NCBI GenBank assembly: GCA_032173965.1
Contig: CM063283.1
Coordinates: forward strand, 40,483,743-40,547,742
Direction: 5' to 3'
From: Sitta carolinensis
Lineage: Eukaryota > Chordata > Aves > Passeriformes > Sittidae
Length of the DNA: 64,000 nt
Below, piece after piece: positions 1 through 12,077 of this stretch. The stretch's first letter is position 1. Each line of letters begins with the position of its first letter. The notes beneath the pieces were generated by a model that was given only the letters and a program-made list of their open reading frames with translations, was not told the DNA's origin and ran no database searches. A program made the translations under genes and the position numbers.

Positions 1-2700
1 GAGCGCTAAAGGAATTAGTCAATGAACTTTCATAGCCAATGGTAAGTACTTTAAGAAAACTCCAAGGAGATCCTAGAACTGCCGATTAGTAACTCCACAT
101 CAATTATAGGAAAAAATATCAGCTAAACAGAGATGCAATGTGAATAAAAGTAACTCTTATAAGTGCTGGAATGATATTTAAGGCACAGAGCAAAACAAAT
201 GTTAGAGTTTAAAATGAGCTTATAAAATAAGCAGAAGAAAATTTATAAGTATGATTTCTCCTGCCTAATTAACTTATTTTTTAGAAGTGTATACACAGTC
301 TAGGTTGCTTTTCCCTGAATTTTTCTGACTCAGCTCTTTATAGATTAGCTCATCAACTTTTACCTAATCTGTGTTGATAATTATAAATTTCATCATACAG
401 TAAAAGAAAAAATGAAAAAAAAATAGAAAAATACTTATTTGGTTTGTGGATAAACAGAAAGATGAAAAGCAGGTTCCATTTGTTTCTCAGCACTATTAGA
501 AGTTTTAGAAGACATGAGCATTGAAGTATTATTGTGTAGTTGAATTACAGAATCAGTGAGAACAAAAACTGCAGAGACTTTTCAGCTTTTAGTAGCATTC
601 ATTTGTGAAAGCCAAATTGCAGTTTTCTCCAGCCAACAAGATCCAAGCTCTCTAATACCTGAATAGGAAAAATTTGGTTTTATCACTACTTACGTTTCTT
701 AAATAAGTCAATCACAAGGAGGCTTCTAGACTAAATAATATTGATTAGAATTTGGAGATTTTGCAGGGAATTAATCTTTTAAACAGTTTAGTAATTGGTA
801 TATTGATTTTAAAACATACATGGGACATTTTCGTGGATGGCATCCATGAAGGACATAGAAAGAGATTGTAGGATTCTGACTGAGAATAAAGTATCACAGA
901 AAGTATATGAAAGAGCATGTAGCAGTATTTTAATGCAAATAAGAAGGTTGGAAGATTACCTATCAAAAAAAGCGTTTCACTGGGTATTTGGGACTGATAG
1001 TAAAGAGCAGATGGATTTTGAAAAAGGAGCAGACGGATTTTTCATTGACAGGAGAGGTGAGCTGTCAAAGTACCAGCTGTGGTTGAGAAGAAAGGACAAC
1101 CAAATAATTTTCTGTGCTCTTTTTTGGCACATGTCAAGCTCTGCTATGCTTTATTTACAGAGGCTCAATTCCTTGACAATCCACAGAGGAAGGCAGTCTA
1201 AAAAAATTAGGGTATTCTACATCTGGTACAACAATAAAGCAGTTTTCTTACCCACATAGGTGGAGACAAATAGAGAATGAATGGTGAGCTGGACTATATG
1301 AACCTTTGCTGAGTATTACCCACAGGGCATCAGATAATTAAGCTGAAGTTTAATTAAGCTACATTCTTCATATCTTGCCTTTCTTTCTGAATTTGCAGGG
1401 TGTGCATGTTTTCTAGTAGACCATGAAAAAAAATACTAGCAGGCACTTTTCTAACAAACCACACACACTTTGTCATTACTGTCTGGAAACTACCACATAA
1501 TTTGTCAATATGTTAGAACCATCATCATTTAGGTTGCAAATTATTTCAGTGTGATGATTCCCCACACGATGTAGTTCAGGACAATAGACACCAGGTTTTT
1601 TTGAAAAGTGGCACTTATGAGTGGAAAAGTTGAATGAATAACAAAGAATGTGAAGTGGAATGGAATTATATCATGTTTTCACCTTTCTAAAGCCAATTAT
1701 ATAGTTCAGTGAAGCAAAAATAAAATAACTAAGAATCTATTGAGGAAAATAGAAGTGCAGAAAGGTAGTAACTAAAGTTTCATGTAACGGCCAATCACTA
1801 CTATGAGTATGAGCCAAAGTCTTCTCAAGATTCCTTATTCCTTTTTTGCAGATCTAATACAAAAATAAGATACAGTGCTACAATTGTAAATACACTCCTA
1901 AGACCATTTTGGGCAGGGCATGAAGCACATTCCTGAATAGTGTTTGAGTTCAGATAAGGAGTGTATTTTTTTAAGCAAATCTGACAGAAGGCCCCCTGTG
2001 TGGAACACCTGTATTAGCAAAGAGTGTGGGACACCCAGGAATCAGTATGCAAAGCATAATAGTTGCAGCTGAAAATCTAAGGCAAATACTACAAATATTT
2101 TGAAAGTTTTAACTTGAAGGTTACTGAAGGTCATGGAGGTTTTTAAATTAGTTTGTCTTGCCCTGTGAACTGAAAGTTTGTTAGCAGTGCACTTTCAATA
2201 TAAAGGAACCAGATGGCAATTTCTGAGTTTCTACGATGAAAATCAAAGCTCAGTAAACGGACAACTGAAAGAACTGTTTCAAAAAATGCATTGCTGGTTC
2301 AAATTAAAAACATTATGGCCATGTACTTTTAGTGCACTTCAGTCTGCAACAATGAGCATTGTCAGAGCACATTGAATTGGTTTTCAATTAAACTAAACTG
2401 AAGGTGTTGTACAGCAGCCTACTGCATGCACTCCAGCGGCAAATAAGTAATCAATCCATAGGATGAAAGTAGAGAAATATCCAACAGCAATATCCGAAGT
2501 AAAAAAGAAATCAAAACAAAGGAAAGCCTAGACTCATGACTATATCATGAATATCAAACCTTGCCCTAATGTCTCACTTTGCTGAGATCCTTTATAATTC
2601 CTCAGCACCTGCTGGAGTAAAGATGTTTTCTCAACCTATAAACAATATGTTGTAAAACACACAAAGATATTTCAAAATAATATCCTACCATAAGAACCAG
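1..2700. other. Anonymous AT-rich DNA, no gene recognised
   Basis: This stretch holds no repeat or gene that I can name. The only long open frame is 837-1259 (+), 140 codons. Its composition is mixed and protein-like, with few low-complexity runs, but I recognise no domain. A good donor-like AG|GTGAGC lies inside it at about 1054, but I see no convincing upstream acceptor. I treat it as a chance frame unless it proves conserved. Confidence 0.5.
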
Positions 2701-2933
2701 ATTAGAGCAATCCTCAAACCATGTAAAACCCCCATTTTTTCTAATTACAGCATGATTTCAGTGTGACAATGAATTGAATGAGTGAAGGTTCAGGAAAACA
2801 GCACATATACTTTGCCTTAATTGATAAACAAAGGTGCACTAAAGATATCCCCTGGCCCCAGAATCAGGTCACACCAAATTCTGCAGAAATCACTATCAAT
2901 CAACTAAGCTTCTTTCTGACATGTTTCCTTCTC

Positions 2934-3330
2934 CACAGGTGTTTGAAGAAGCTATCAAGCTATATATCAAGCTATAATATAAGCCAGATGACACTTCAGA
3001 GGAATTAATAACTGTGCTTACTGTATAGTTTTATTTTAAAGAAGAGATGCTGGGAATTAATTCCAAGATCTAAATTCCCAGCTTCAGCCTCTTTTGATTG
3101 TAGCTTAACAAAAGTGACTTTTTTCCCTTTTAAAAGTAAAATGCTATGAGCTTTGTACTAGCCTAATAGTGCAAATTCTCTGGATTTGTCTTTTCTTGAT
3201 TTTAGTTTGTTTTAATCATTCTTTAGGCATAAGGTCACTGTTGTCTATTTGTTTTAAATTAAAATCTGCAAATGCCATCTATATTGCAGGCCTGAAAAAC
3301 TGAAATAAACATTCAACATCAAACAACAGT
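2934..3330 (+). other. Weak candidate terminal exon and 3'UTR
   Basis: A pyrimidine-rich stretch ends in a good acceptor, TTCTCCACAG, at about 2929-2938. One frame after it reads VFEEAIKLYIKL and then stops; a second frame stays open to about 3008. An AATAAA lies downstream at 3304-3309. That gives acceptor, short frame, stop and poly(A) signal in the right order. However, in AT-rich DNA such runs arise by chance, no upstream exon is visible, and the peptide is unknown to me. The frame also contains a tripled CTAT..AAG motif (about 2951-2982). Confidence 0.12.
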
Positions 3331-3677
3331 CCTTTCTGTCAACTAGGTTTGGGCAACACTTCTGTACTGGTTTCAATTTTTATCTGTGAGACAATGAGAA
3401 GGAAAATATGTGTGATATGAAAACATTGTCCTGAAAAAGAGAAGATGTTATTCTTGATTAACCAAAAAGGAGGAAGAAAAGCTAGACACCACAGGGTAGA
3501 TGAAACTACTTTTCAAATTCTTTTCAAAATCTAATTCTGGATTGGGAAAAATTCTTATTCTTATCGTATTTAGTGGAAAGGTTTGGCCACAATAAAAAAA
3601 AGTGCATGTAGAAATTATAAGGAACGAATGACTGGGGACCTAACCTTTTATGAGTAGAAAATACTCCCCATTTCTAT

Positions 3678-3714
<37 letters not shown>

Positions 3715-5160
3715 AATATGATGTTATGTGCTTTAAAAAAAAGTACATATATGAGTAAATTTTACAGCAATGTTTGTTAAATGCATTTAATTGTGATTTT
3801 TAAATTAACATAAACAAAAAGGTATTTTTCTGGTATGCGACCCAACAGCAATTTTAGGTATAGGAGCTCAGACTATGTTATCTCTAGGAAGAACTGTATA
3901 AAATAAAAGCAATTTCAAAAAAAGCTCCATATCTTTTCTTTTTAGATCTGCGGTTCTAAAAAGACTCGGTTAAAGTTGGCTTATGCTTAAAATGCATGTA
4001 ATTATGTAATTTTAAACAGGAAAAGAATATTTATTCATATATAACTTTAACCCAATTTTTTTTCTTAAAACTTCTCATCAGGATAGGTGAATGGGTAAGA
4101 AGCACAGGTACAGGTTTGAACAGGTCCAAATACTGGTGAATGGTTTTATCACCTATTTTATAGAAAACTCTGATCATTTGCATGCTGTTATTAATTCTCT
4201 CCTGAGTCTTGAGTCTTATAGTTACCCTCATTCATTGCACCAGTGAAAATTTTGATGCTGAATGTGACCTTCCACTTAGGAGGAACAAATTCAGGAACCA
4301 TAATATCTGGAACACAGCTGAGCACCAGGATGCAAGAGTAAATTCAATCAGTAGACTTTCTAAACAGCTTAAAAAACCCACTGACAGGTGAATGTGGAAA
4401 TTGAAAAGGGAATTTATCTAGCTAGGGATGAAACTGTAATATCTCTTTGATGATGAACTAATAAAGCAATCTGTAAAGTTCTTTGGAAAATTGGTTATGT
4501 TTTATAGTTCTCATTTTTTTCCTTTGTGTAGCTGGTACAAGACTGTCATGACTGAAACAGAATAATTTTGAGTTTCTTATAGTTGTGCATGGTTGAAATG
4601 CCTTATTAATTTAGGGTTTTTGTTGTTGTTTCTTTTATATTTTTTAAATTTGTTTATGCTGTTGCATCTGAGACAGGTAACTGGTTTATGCTTTTCCATA
4701 TCTTTGCATGTGTCTTTGCATTGCATTCTGATGACTACAATGCTACCAGACAACCAAGAGGTTTTAGCATACTGAAAGCTCTACTTGCTTTATCACTACA
4801 GATCTATGGATGTAAATTGTTAAAATTTAAAGCAATTTGTTTGTCTAAGGACAAATATTTTTCCTACTTCATATATGACTATATAGGCTCAATTTTTGTC
4901 TGCAAAAAAATTAAAGAAAAATGCTTCTGATGCTTGTTTCTGGTGCATAGTATTTTTTGCATGTACATGGCTTCTCCCAAAAGAACTTTTTTAGGTTGCA
5001 TACCTGCACACTTAAAAGGAGCACAAGGACACAATGGAAGGTGGGGAAATCCCAGGAACCGCATCAGGAAAAGAATCCTCAGGAGAACCTTATCCCTGGG
5101 GTCCAGAGGTAACTCTCACGTCCTGAGCCAAAAGGAATGGTTGGTTCTCTAATAATTTTA
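3310..5160. other. Anonymous AT-rich DNA with one long A-tract
   Basis: Apart from the A-tract at 3679-3711 I see nothing recognisable. The stretch at about 4930-5160 is less AT-rich and may be old repeat sequence lying before the LTR-like block at 5168, but I cannot place it. Confidence 0.5.
3679..3711 (+). repeat. Poly(A) tract, 33 bases
   Basis: An uninterrupted run of A. No duplicated flanks or upstream retrocopy are visible, so it is a simple mononucleotide repeat rather than a clear retroposon tail. Confidence 0.95.
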
Positions 5161-5167
5161 CAGAATG

Positions 5168-5700
5168 TGTGGGAATCATTAACTTAGGGATTTGGAACAC
5201 CTGTAGATAGGAACAGTTGAGGAATATACTACAATCATTAGGGGATCTTCAGAAAAGGGTAAAAAAAGGAAGGTAAATGGAAGAACCTCAATGGTTTGGG
5301 GAATAATGAATACAGGAAAACGAGAGAATTAAGGGTATAAAAGGTAGTTGCTGAAATAAGCAGATTGCTGATCAGTACACTTGTCTGGCCACTCCATGCC
5401 TGAGCAGCAGTATCTTCTAACACATTATTAAGTTCCATATCTAGTTATTTTCTTGGTCAAAGGCCTCTCTCATCTGTGTGCACATGTATGGATGGTACAG
5501 GCAGCTGGATTTAGACCAGTGACTAGAGGCCTGAGTGTCAGTGATGCCAGCGCCTGGAATGAGTGCAGGTGTGCAAGATCAACCTGAGCTAGCCAGGGAA
5601 ATTTTTTTTTTTTTTCCCAAGGCTGATACTAAAGAGAAGGCTGGGTATTAGAGGGACAAAAGGAGTTCTGGCCAGCTGCTGCAGAAACTGAAGGGTCTGG
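5168..5700 (+). mobile_element. Putative ERV LTR-like block
   Basis: A possible LTR start TGTGGGAATC is followed by a strong TATA box (TATAAAAGG, about 5336-5344). Moderately GC-rich sequence then resembles the R/U5 region of avian LTRs (CTTGTCTGGCCACTCC and downstream, about 5380-5400). I could not find a matching TG...CA end or target-site duplication, so the 3' limit is set by the next LTR. It could be one LTR, or an LTR plus leftover internal sequence. Confidence 0.4.
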
Positions 5701-5731
5701 TGGTTGATTCTGAGATACGATTGCATGCACA

Positions 5732-5776
<45 letters not shown>

Positions 5777-5956
5777 AGATATGAATTACTGCAGAATAGT
5801 AAGGATCTGGGATTGCCCCTATCTTCTGATCTCTGATCACTGTCCAGAAACTTATATATACGAAGTCAACAATAAACTAAAGACTTCTTCCTTTCTTCTT
5901 CTCTACCTAAACACCTGTTGTGTCACTGTGTGTTTTCTATCTACATCACAGTAACA
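5701..5956 (+). mobile_element. Compact ERV LTR, copy 1
   Basis: From 5828 to 5956 this matches 17409-17535 closely, with only scattered substitutions and small indels. Both copies have a TATA-like stretch (here 5853-5860) followed about 10 bases later by AATAAA (5871-5876), then a pyrimidine-rich U5 ending CACAGTAACA. TATA and poly(A) signals so close together imply a very short R region. The upstream part contains a (TG)n expansion and barely resembles copy 2. The 5' limit is inferred from an imperfect duplication (GGTCTG before, TGTCTG after). A CR1 fragment abuts its 3' end. Confidence 0.65.
5732..5772 (+). repeat. (TG)n microsatellite
   Basis: An almost perfect TG dinucleotide run with a TATA interruption near its start. 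It lies inside the compact LTR copy at 5701-5956. Confidence 0.95.
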
Positions 5957-6176
5957 TGTCTGCCTGTCCTCTTCCCCTTGTGAGGAGGTTGTGACTGCAA
6001 TGAAGTTTCTCCTCAATCTCCTCCAGACTGAAGCAGACCAAGTGGCCTCAGTCACCTCTCATACAGTTTTCCCTCAAGGCCCTTCACCATCCCCATTACC
6101 CTCCTTTGGATGGTCTCTAATAGCTTAATGTCTCTTTAATATTGTGGAGATTAAAACTGCACACAGTATTCAAGGT
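5957..6176 (-). mobile_element. CR1 LINE fragment, minus strand
   Basis: Read on the + strand, this is the antisense of the CR1 3' region. Diagnostic phrases are the 'gaagtttctcctcaatctcc' block, the 'ccttcaccatccccattaccctcctttgg' area (about 6080-6107) and 'actgcacacagtattcaagg'. It is truncated at both ends and directly abuts the LTR end at 5956, as if the LTR had landed in or next to CR1. I could not find the other CR1 half. Confidence 0.85.
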
Positions 6177-7879
6177 TTATGTATTTATGTATATGTTTAT
6201 AAATAGATGTGTTAATTTATGTGTTTATATATACAAAAATGTATACATATGTTTCCCTCTAACAGACTTTCATCAAATTCATTCAGAAATGGGATCAGGA
6301 TGAATCCACTGGTGTGTTGTTATTAGTTGTTATTAGTTGAGTGTGCCTGTCTGTGGTGATCAGAGTGTCTCGTGTGGCCATGTTCATGTACACTGAAATT
6401 CTGTGTATGGTGTGTGTGAACGTGTGTGTGTGCTCAGCCTTGCTACAGTTTGAACTTGTGCATCTGGAGCCGCAGCAACTTCACCTCTGTCAGAAGGCTG
6501 GATTTTCACTCTCACTTAGAAACACGTTTTTCTAACTCCAGATGTGGTCCAGGATTTGCAAGAAGAGGGAAATGGACATCAATGTGTCATGAAAACTGGT
6601 TTTTCAAATGTAGTGCCTTTATAATTTATTAATTGTTCATAATGAAATAGTGATTTTTGCAAATTGTTGTTATATTTGAAAAATATTTAAACTTTAAAAT
6701 GAACAGAGTTCAGATTTTAAAGTTCACGGTTTAAAGTAATTCCTTTGGGATTTTGTCATTTGGCTTTTTTCTTTAATTTCTTGAGAATATAAATACATGA
6801 TTTTACATTGTTGATTTAGATAAAATGTTTTTGTTAAGATCTTTGAGCCATTTGGTTAGATCTAACAAATTGAGCAAAGCAAATATATGATATATCAGAT
6901 TAATTATATATGACTTGCTATATTTTTATTAGCTGCTTCATAGCATAATATAGTGTTCAAAGACTCTCACTGAACTCCCTTAAATGAAATTAATTTTGTC
7001 AGAGACATATTTTCTTACATCATGAAATAAGTCTGAAGACGTGAAATTAATTTTCTACCTAGCTTCACACCATCAAAATATTTTCATAAATGAGAATAAA
7101 ATTACATCATGTAGATACAGTCAAATAGAATTAATACATGATTAAACTGTGACAACACTTTAAGCATATTTTTCTTTCTATTCACTCAGATACTATTACT
7201 ATAATACTAACTTTTAAATCATATTTCATTTTATTTTCATGTTTTAAAGACTATTGCTCTGATTGTATATGACTTCTGAGTAAACCCAGAAGTAAGACTC
7301 ATATTTAATTCTTTTTTTTCATTATGTTCTTAGAAATATAAAATGCTATCAGTTCTACCACAGTTAAATTTTCAACCTGAACAAGTCTACTGAATGAGTG
7401 GGGTGGTTTTAATGAAGTTATTCCACAGAAGCTGAAGCCTGCTATAGAACTAAAACTGGCTCCTTCATTAGAATTAATGTGGTCCACATTTTCTATAAAT
7501 AGTATTATAAGTTCCATTCCAATTTATTTCTTTGTATGAACATCACTTCTTGATGTTAAACATAAAGAGCATAACACATCGTAAAACACTAATAAAACAT
7601 ACAGACAAAATTCTCCACTCCAAACCCACCAACCTAAACAAAGACAACGAACAAACGAACAAACAAGCAAACCCAAACAACAAAACCCCTAGACCCTCTT
7701 TTGCACATCCCAACACTAGTCCTGGCTGCTAGGGTCACAACTGAAATACCGATTTGGTTTCTTTAGCAATTTACCTCATATTATATGCATTAGCAAGATA
7801 TACCACCTTTTGTAGAAAGTTACAAGGACTTTCACTGTACTCATATTGTGAGGAAAAAATAAGGGAAATATTTATTCTT
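6177..7879. other. Anonymous AT-rich DNA
   Basis: No gene or named repeat seen. A direct repeat of TTGTTATTAG lies near 6317-6340, and a CAAA/ACCC-rich simple stretch lies near 7635-7690. Confidence 0.5.
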
Positions 7880-8250
7880 TTAGTTCACTTGATATTGCCA
7901 GGGAGCAGCAGGAGTGGATTGCTCTGGAAAGGCTGGGCATCAGAAGCCAAGAGTGACAGCAAGGCAAATGCCCTCAGCAGCAGAAGCAGCAGCACAGACC
8001 CACAGCACTGAACAAGAGCAGAGTGGGTCTGGTGCTGTCAGTTGGGTTCAACCAATGGCTCTCTGATTGCCAGACAAGTCTGCAGCCATGAGGAGCAAGG
8101 TGAACACAAGTAGTCATGTCAATGTGTCAGGACCACCATTCAGGCTCAAGTGCAACTCCAGAGCATAGGGAGGAGGGGGAACCAGATACACACAAGCTTC
8201 TCACAGCTCATTCTAACCCTTTAAGCATAAATCCTACCCATGGCTACACA
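7880..8250. other. GC-enriched block, unclassified
   Basis: This block is clearly richer in G and C than its surroundings and includes a CAGCAG-rich run at about 7975-7995. It has the look of older repeat or transposon-derived sequence, but I cannot match it to CR1 or to an LTR, and I see no TG...CA ends with duplicated flanks. The open frame at 7754-8011 (+) covers part of it but matches nothing I know. Confidence 0.35.
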
Positions 8251-10782
8251 GGAGGGTCATATTATAGCTAACCTTGAACACTAGCAGCTAAGTTCCTGTG
8301 GGAGAGGAGGCTGCAAATGAAGCTGTTGTTGCATTCAAGTCCACGGAAGACATTTTGAAAAGAAAATAAGATTAAATGGAATATCAGCATCCAGCTGGAA
8401 GCAGTCATAAAAGAAAATACAACTCCAAAGAAACCTAGGAAATCATAATTTCTGCTCTCCAAAATTCTGGGGATCATTTAATTATGTGATGCAACAATGT
8501 TCCTAAAGTTGTTGTTGAGAGGAAATGTCTTGCAAATCCCTTTACAAATACTAAAGTACTTAATTTGCATTGGAAACAAATCAAAGGGCCTCTAGATATC
8601 CCTTGGACGGCTGTAAAGAGAGTTGCCCTCACCAGGAGTTTCAATCAAAATATTGTTGTTGATTTCCCTAGATCCACTGGGAAAATCTTTCCTTCTCATC
8701 AGCACGACTTGGAGATAGAAGAAAAGCTTCTGGGAAGGTGAGAAAGATTGATGCTGTTAAGTATTCATGTAGAACTATTATTATTGCATTTTTCTTATAA
8801 ATTTCCTTCATAAGAAATTTTAAAATAAAACTTAATTTATTATTTTGGTATTTTCACCCTAACACTACTGCATTTGACTCCAATAACCTAAAGAATGTGT
8901 ATCTTTGGAGTGATATTTTGTCTTAGGCAAAAGATTCATCCATCACATGGTTCAGATTTGGGGAAGTGTGGAGCTGAGGTGTCAGGAAGCCTTGTGCTCA
9001 TGAAGTGGTGTGTTGCTTGGGAATTATTTAATATGTAGCATCTTTTCTCAAGAAAATATTCTCTTTAGGTGCTGTGGGAGAAGGAAGTAAAGAGTCAACC
9101 ATATCTCTTGAAAATCCCCAATTTTTTTTTCAGACATTATTTATTGTGTGTAAAAAAGAGAAATTCACCACTCATGGTTAATTCCTTTGTTTAAACCAAC
9201 CATTTAAAAATGTATACTGAGAACAGTAATACATTTATCATATATTTGAAAAGGAAAAGAAGCAGACTGAAAATAAAAGCTATTTATGAAATCTTTATGC
9301 ACTTGCTTAAGCACAGTTTAACTTATATCTTGCTTTATTTAATCTAATGCATGATTCTTATTATTTATTAGGAGGAAAATATTATGAATGGAATTTGTCT
9401 GAAAACAAATGAATGCCAAGTATGACAATGTCCAATTTAATCAGTTCTAACTGGCTTGCATTTATTTTGTCTCAATTTTTTGATAGCAATAATTTATATT
9501 TTTAAAATTTTTAAGCTCTAAAAAATAAAGTATTTTTGCTAAGATTGTCACAGTATTTAAAGACATCCAGCACAATCTTCAAGAAGCTGACAAAACTAGA
9601 ACTAGAAGAGTTAACCATGGTCTTGATTAATTTACCCTACTATATGTACTAAAACCTGTCCCTTTAATCTACTGTTGTATGCTTCTCATACAACATATTA
9701 TAAATTAAGATATTTTATAAACACTTCAAAGAATAACCAACCATTTTAAATGCAATTCTATTACAGTTCTGCTATTAACATGCTAATCTATTAAAAATCT
9801 TCACACCTGATTCTATGGTATGAACTATAAATCTAACCAGAAATTAAAATATCATGAAAGAATGGGTTTGCTTTTTAGTTATGATCCTTATAGTAATTCA
9901 AACCAGAATTAGGCAAATCCACCACAAGAGAACTATGTCTTCATAAACATGCACAGTTAAAATGATGAATTAGATTCTTATTGATTCCTGTTATAAGATG
10001 AAACATGGGAAATTTATAAGTGCACTACTACTACTACTATCACTGCTACTAATAATGTCAATGCCCCAATAATAATTTTAATAATACAGGTTAAATACTT
10101 ATTGTTTCCAAATAATAAAGAAATAAAGAGAAAAGCATCATGAAACTTTCAATGTCAATGTATATGATTGCAAAAGCAATATTTATCAGTATTAACAGGT
10201 TTGCATCTATTTTAACTTGATGGATATTTTTATATCTTTATCTTCCCAGTCACTTTGTTTGCAATAGTAATTGAATGAAATATTTGAAGCAAAGATTAGT
10301 CATTTTGCCTTAAATTACTGTCTTTATTAACCATTATATTTAATCTGTTTTGTTATTCTGTGTTTTCTGTGTATAACATCTTCTGAATAACTTCTTATTA
10401 TACAAACCCAAATGTTTTTGCGTATAAATACTCATTAACATGAAAATGTCTGTGGAGGAGTTTTTTATGAACATAAAGAGTGTAATGGTGTATCCTAAGA
10501 AACCAGTAATAGGTAATGAAGGATGGATGTGCTGATAAATAAGTAATTTTCTCATATTGATATTATACATGTCTTTAGATAAAATAGTGAAAAAAAAGTA
10601 ACAAAAGATATTAGAGATTATTAGAGATCAAACAGTTTAGTTCTCAGGACTGAGATATTATTTCTACTATAACATTACATGAAGCTGCATGAAACTCTTA
10701 AAATTAATTAAATTCAGCTATTTAATGTAGATTAAATGTTTATTGTACACTTAATACATAACCTTTTAAATTAATTTAATAA
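8251..10782. other. Anonymous AT-rich DNA
   Basis: Very AT-rich with no recognisable repeat or gene. A short (CTA)n-like run at about 10026-10050 is the only simple sequence of note. The 3' end carries the left target-site copy of the next LTR. Confidence 0.55.
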
Positions 10783-10788
10783 AGTTTC
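10783..10788 (+). repeat. Target-site duplication AGTTTC, left copy
   Basis: Six bases AGTTTC immediately before the LTR start at 10789. They match 11429-11434 exactly. Confidence 0.85.
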
Positions 10789-11428
10789 TGTCGTCGTGCG
10801 TATCTCTGGTCAGCCTGGCGTTCGGCTTGACCGCCCACTAGCTCTCATACGCCTTGACAGTATCGTGTGTGGGTACTTGGCTCTGCAGCACCTTAGCCTA
10901 TGCTGTCACGGCTGTGGTTTCAAAGAGGGGACTCTCAGAGACATCCGGGAACATAGGTTTTATTTGGGGGTTACAGGGGAAGCCCCTGACCCCAGGCCCG
11001 GTGCCTCAGGCAGGAGAGACCCCGAACCTGGGTTACAAAGGGGATTTTATCCAAAGGAAGATGGGGGTGGGGTGGATACAGATTACAAACCAATAAGACA
11101 ACTCAAAGTAAGTTGGGGAGGGGTCTCTGGGGAATCCACCAACCTCTGAAAGTCTTGGACTGTACTGGACCTTGAAGATGATTGATGGACCGAGGGAGGA
11201 AAGCTATATTGCTAGGGTGGACAGAAGTTTATCTTGGGGAAAACCAATGGGAAACGGTGTCTGGGCAGAGGCCAGGGTTGTTTGGGAACTCTTATCAATT
11301 TCCGACTAGGAGTCTCCCAAAGCAGGGGGCCCCCTTCACAGAGGCTAGAAAAAACTACACTAAAATAACAATAATAACTATACTATACTTATCACTAAAA
11401 TTTATCAAACAATTCCAGCATTCCCGCA
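10789..11428 (-). mobile_element. Solo LTR, ERVK-like, minus strand, 640 bp
   Basis: This is a GC-enriched island in AT-rich DNA with TG...CA ends and an exact 6-bp duplication of AGTTTC on both sides, which fixes its limits. In the minus-strand sense it begins TGCGGGAATG and ends ACGACGACA. It has a TATA-like GATAAAAT at about 11045-11051 and an AATAAA poly(A) signal at 10959-10964, giving U3 of about 400 bp, a short R and U5 of about 150 bp. A 6-bp duplication is typical of ERVK (beta-like) elements. No internal sequence remains, so it is a solo LTR formed by recombination between two LTRs. Open frames inside it are incidental. Confidence 0.85.
10959..10964 (-). promoter_or_regulatory. LTR poly(A) signal AATAAA
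   Basis: AATAAA on the minus strand, placed where an LTR needs it: about 80 bp past the TATA-like box and before U5. Confidence 0.6.
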
Positions 11429-11434
11429 AGTTTC
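11429..11434 (+). repeat. Target-site duplication AGTTTC, right copy
   Basis: Exact repeat of 10783-10788, directly after the CA end of the LTR. Confidence 0.85.
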
Positions 11435-11927
11435 AAAGTTATTAAAAGTAGTACCAACCTAATCTATTTTCCTCATAAATAACCCAACCATGCCAGCAAC
11501 AAAAGTGTGCCTTTGCTCTGTAATTGATAAATTAAATTCGTAAAGACTTTTAGGATTTAATCGTTGTTTAACAAAATAACTGTAGTGGGTTGATTTGGTA
11601 TCAATAATTGCAAAAAAATAATTAACATGTTAATTGGCATTTATTTGAGTATAGTGATAGTTATCTAGTCAATTGCTAATTAAAATACATAAACCATTCC
11701 TTTAAATGAATGAGATTATACTTTTATTATCTACTTCATTTTTAGATAATGATAAGGCAAGCAAATTTATGTCCCTTATTTATTGACAATAACAACCGAT
11801 GCTTTATTATCAGTGAGATATCCTTTTATCAAGAGCACATTAATGATGTGAGTTTGGCATCACACGTTCTTTAAAATTGTCTGCATTTGTACATGGCGAT
11901 GGCAACTGATGCCTCCTCTTTGACTTG
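11435..11927. other. Anonymous AT-rich DNA
   Basis: Nothing recognisable between the LTR and the pyrimidine tract. Confidence 0.5.
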
Positions 11928-12077
11928 CTCTTCTCTTCTCTTCTCTTCTCTTCTCTTCTCTTCTCTTCTCTTCTCTTCTCTTCTCTCTCCTCTCCTCTCC
12001 TCTCCTCTCCTCTCCTCTTCTCTCTTCTCTTCTCTTCTCTTCTTGTCTTTTCTCTTCTTCTCTTCTCTCTTCCTTCC
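11928..12077 (+). repeat. Pyrimidine tract, (CTCTT)n/(CTCTC)n microsatellite
   Basis: About 150 bases, almost pure C and T on the + strand, built from TCTTC/CTCTT pentamers with a CTCTC section in the middle. All six-frame open frames across it (runs of Ser/Leu/Phe or Arg/Glu/Lys) are artefacts of the repeat. Mirror-symmetric polypurine/polypyrimidine DNA of this kind can form triplex (H-DNA). Confidence 0.97.
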
